A DNA stretch of 64,000 nt, taken from NCBI RefSeq assembly GCF_027172205.1, contig NC_070618.1, positions 6,206,001 through 6,270,000 on the forward strand. The letters are read 5' to 3'. Made by a program: the position numbers and the translations under genes. The stretch is from Podarcis raffonei. Lineage: Eukaryota; Chordata; Lepidosauria; Squamata; Lacertidae. The notes below the pieces were generated by a model. The model was not told the origin of the DNA. It searched no databases and saw only the letters and a program-made list of their open reading frames with translations. The first letter of the stretch is position 1. The number at the start of each line of letters is the position of its first letter. Positions 63,758 to 64,000 of this stretch are shown here, piece after piece.

Positions 63758-64000
63758 CTACTAACAAAGCTTGATTGTCATTTTCTTTCAAGATCAAATC
63801 AATACTATTTTGATCCTTTTTCATGGGGCTCCTAAAAGGTGTGGGGCCCACAGGCAGGTGCCTATTCTGCCTATTTGGTAACCCGGGACTGGAGGAACTG
63901 TTGAATATGATATCTTAGGGCTAAGTGGGTGGAGTTTCACTATCCAGTTTAGCTCCTTGCACCTCCGTTGTCTATAGTGGAAGTGGAATAGATTTTGCAG

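Overview
This window is vertebrate chromosomal DNA, almost certainly from a squamate reptile. The four conserved host loci have introns, and the repeat content is typical of squamates: ten Sauria-type tRNA SINEs ending in ACCTTT-like tails, several 3' fragments of the Bov-B (RTE) LINE, L1, L2 and CR1 LINE ends, and many short terminal-inverted-repeat DNA transposons. A lacertid-like lizard is plausible, but the sequence alone does not fix the species.

Layout from left to right. A CR1 LINE end (310-1075) abuts a CpG island that carries exon 1 of DCAF10 on the minus strand (1110-1480). Just upstream of that exon is a fossil solo LTR (1798-2539). Two tandem minus-strand genes follow (copy A, 3726-10853; copy B, 13168-24707). 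Each has five coding exons with matching boundaries and phases. They encode a short arginine-rich leader followed by an AhpD/carboxymuconolactone-decarboxylase-like 'peroxidase-related enzyme' domain. Copy B keeps the full E-x11-C-x2-C-x3-H redox motif; copy A has Val in place of the first Cys.

The plus-strand gene TRMT10B comes next (promoter and noncoding exon near 25859-26066, coding exons 27140-40985). Its introns hold two long near-perfect inverted repeats. An intronless cytochrome c retrocopy (41355-41675) sits directly behind the TRMT10B polyadenylation signals and is bracketed by an 18-bp target duplication. The right end is the 3' two-thirds of FRMPD1 on the minus strand: eight coding exons from 63320 down to 47056, covering much of the FERM domain, the long linker and the conserved C-terminus. 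Its 5' exons lie beyond the window.

The gene set matches the human 9p13 neighbourhood DCAF10 / TRMT10B / FRMPD1. From memory, EXOSC3 lies between DCAF10 and TRMT10B in human; I cannot find it here, and the AhpD-like pair occupies the gap. The most unusual biology in the window is this duplicated, probably mitochondrial AhpD-like family, whose two copies differ at a catalytic cysteine. Exon coordinates were read by eye from splice sites, codon phase and homology remembered from the named families; no alignment or database search was run.
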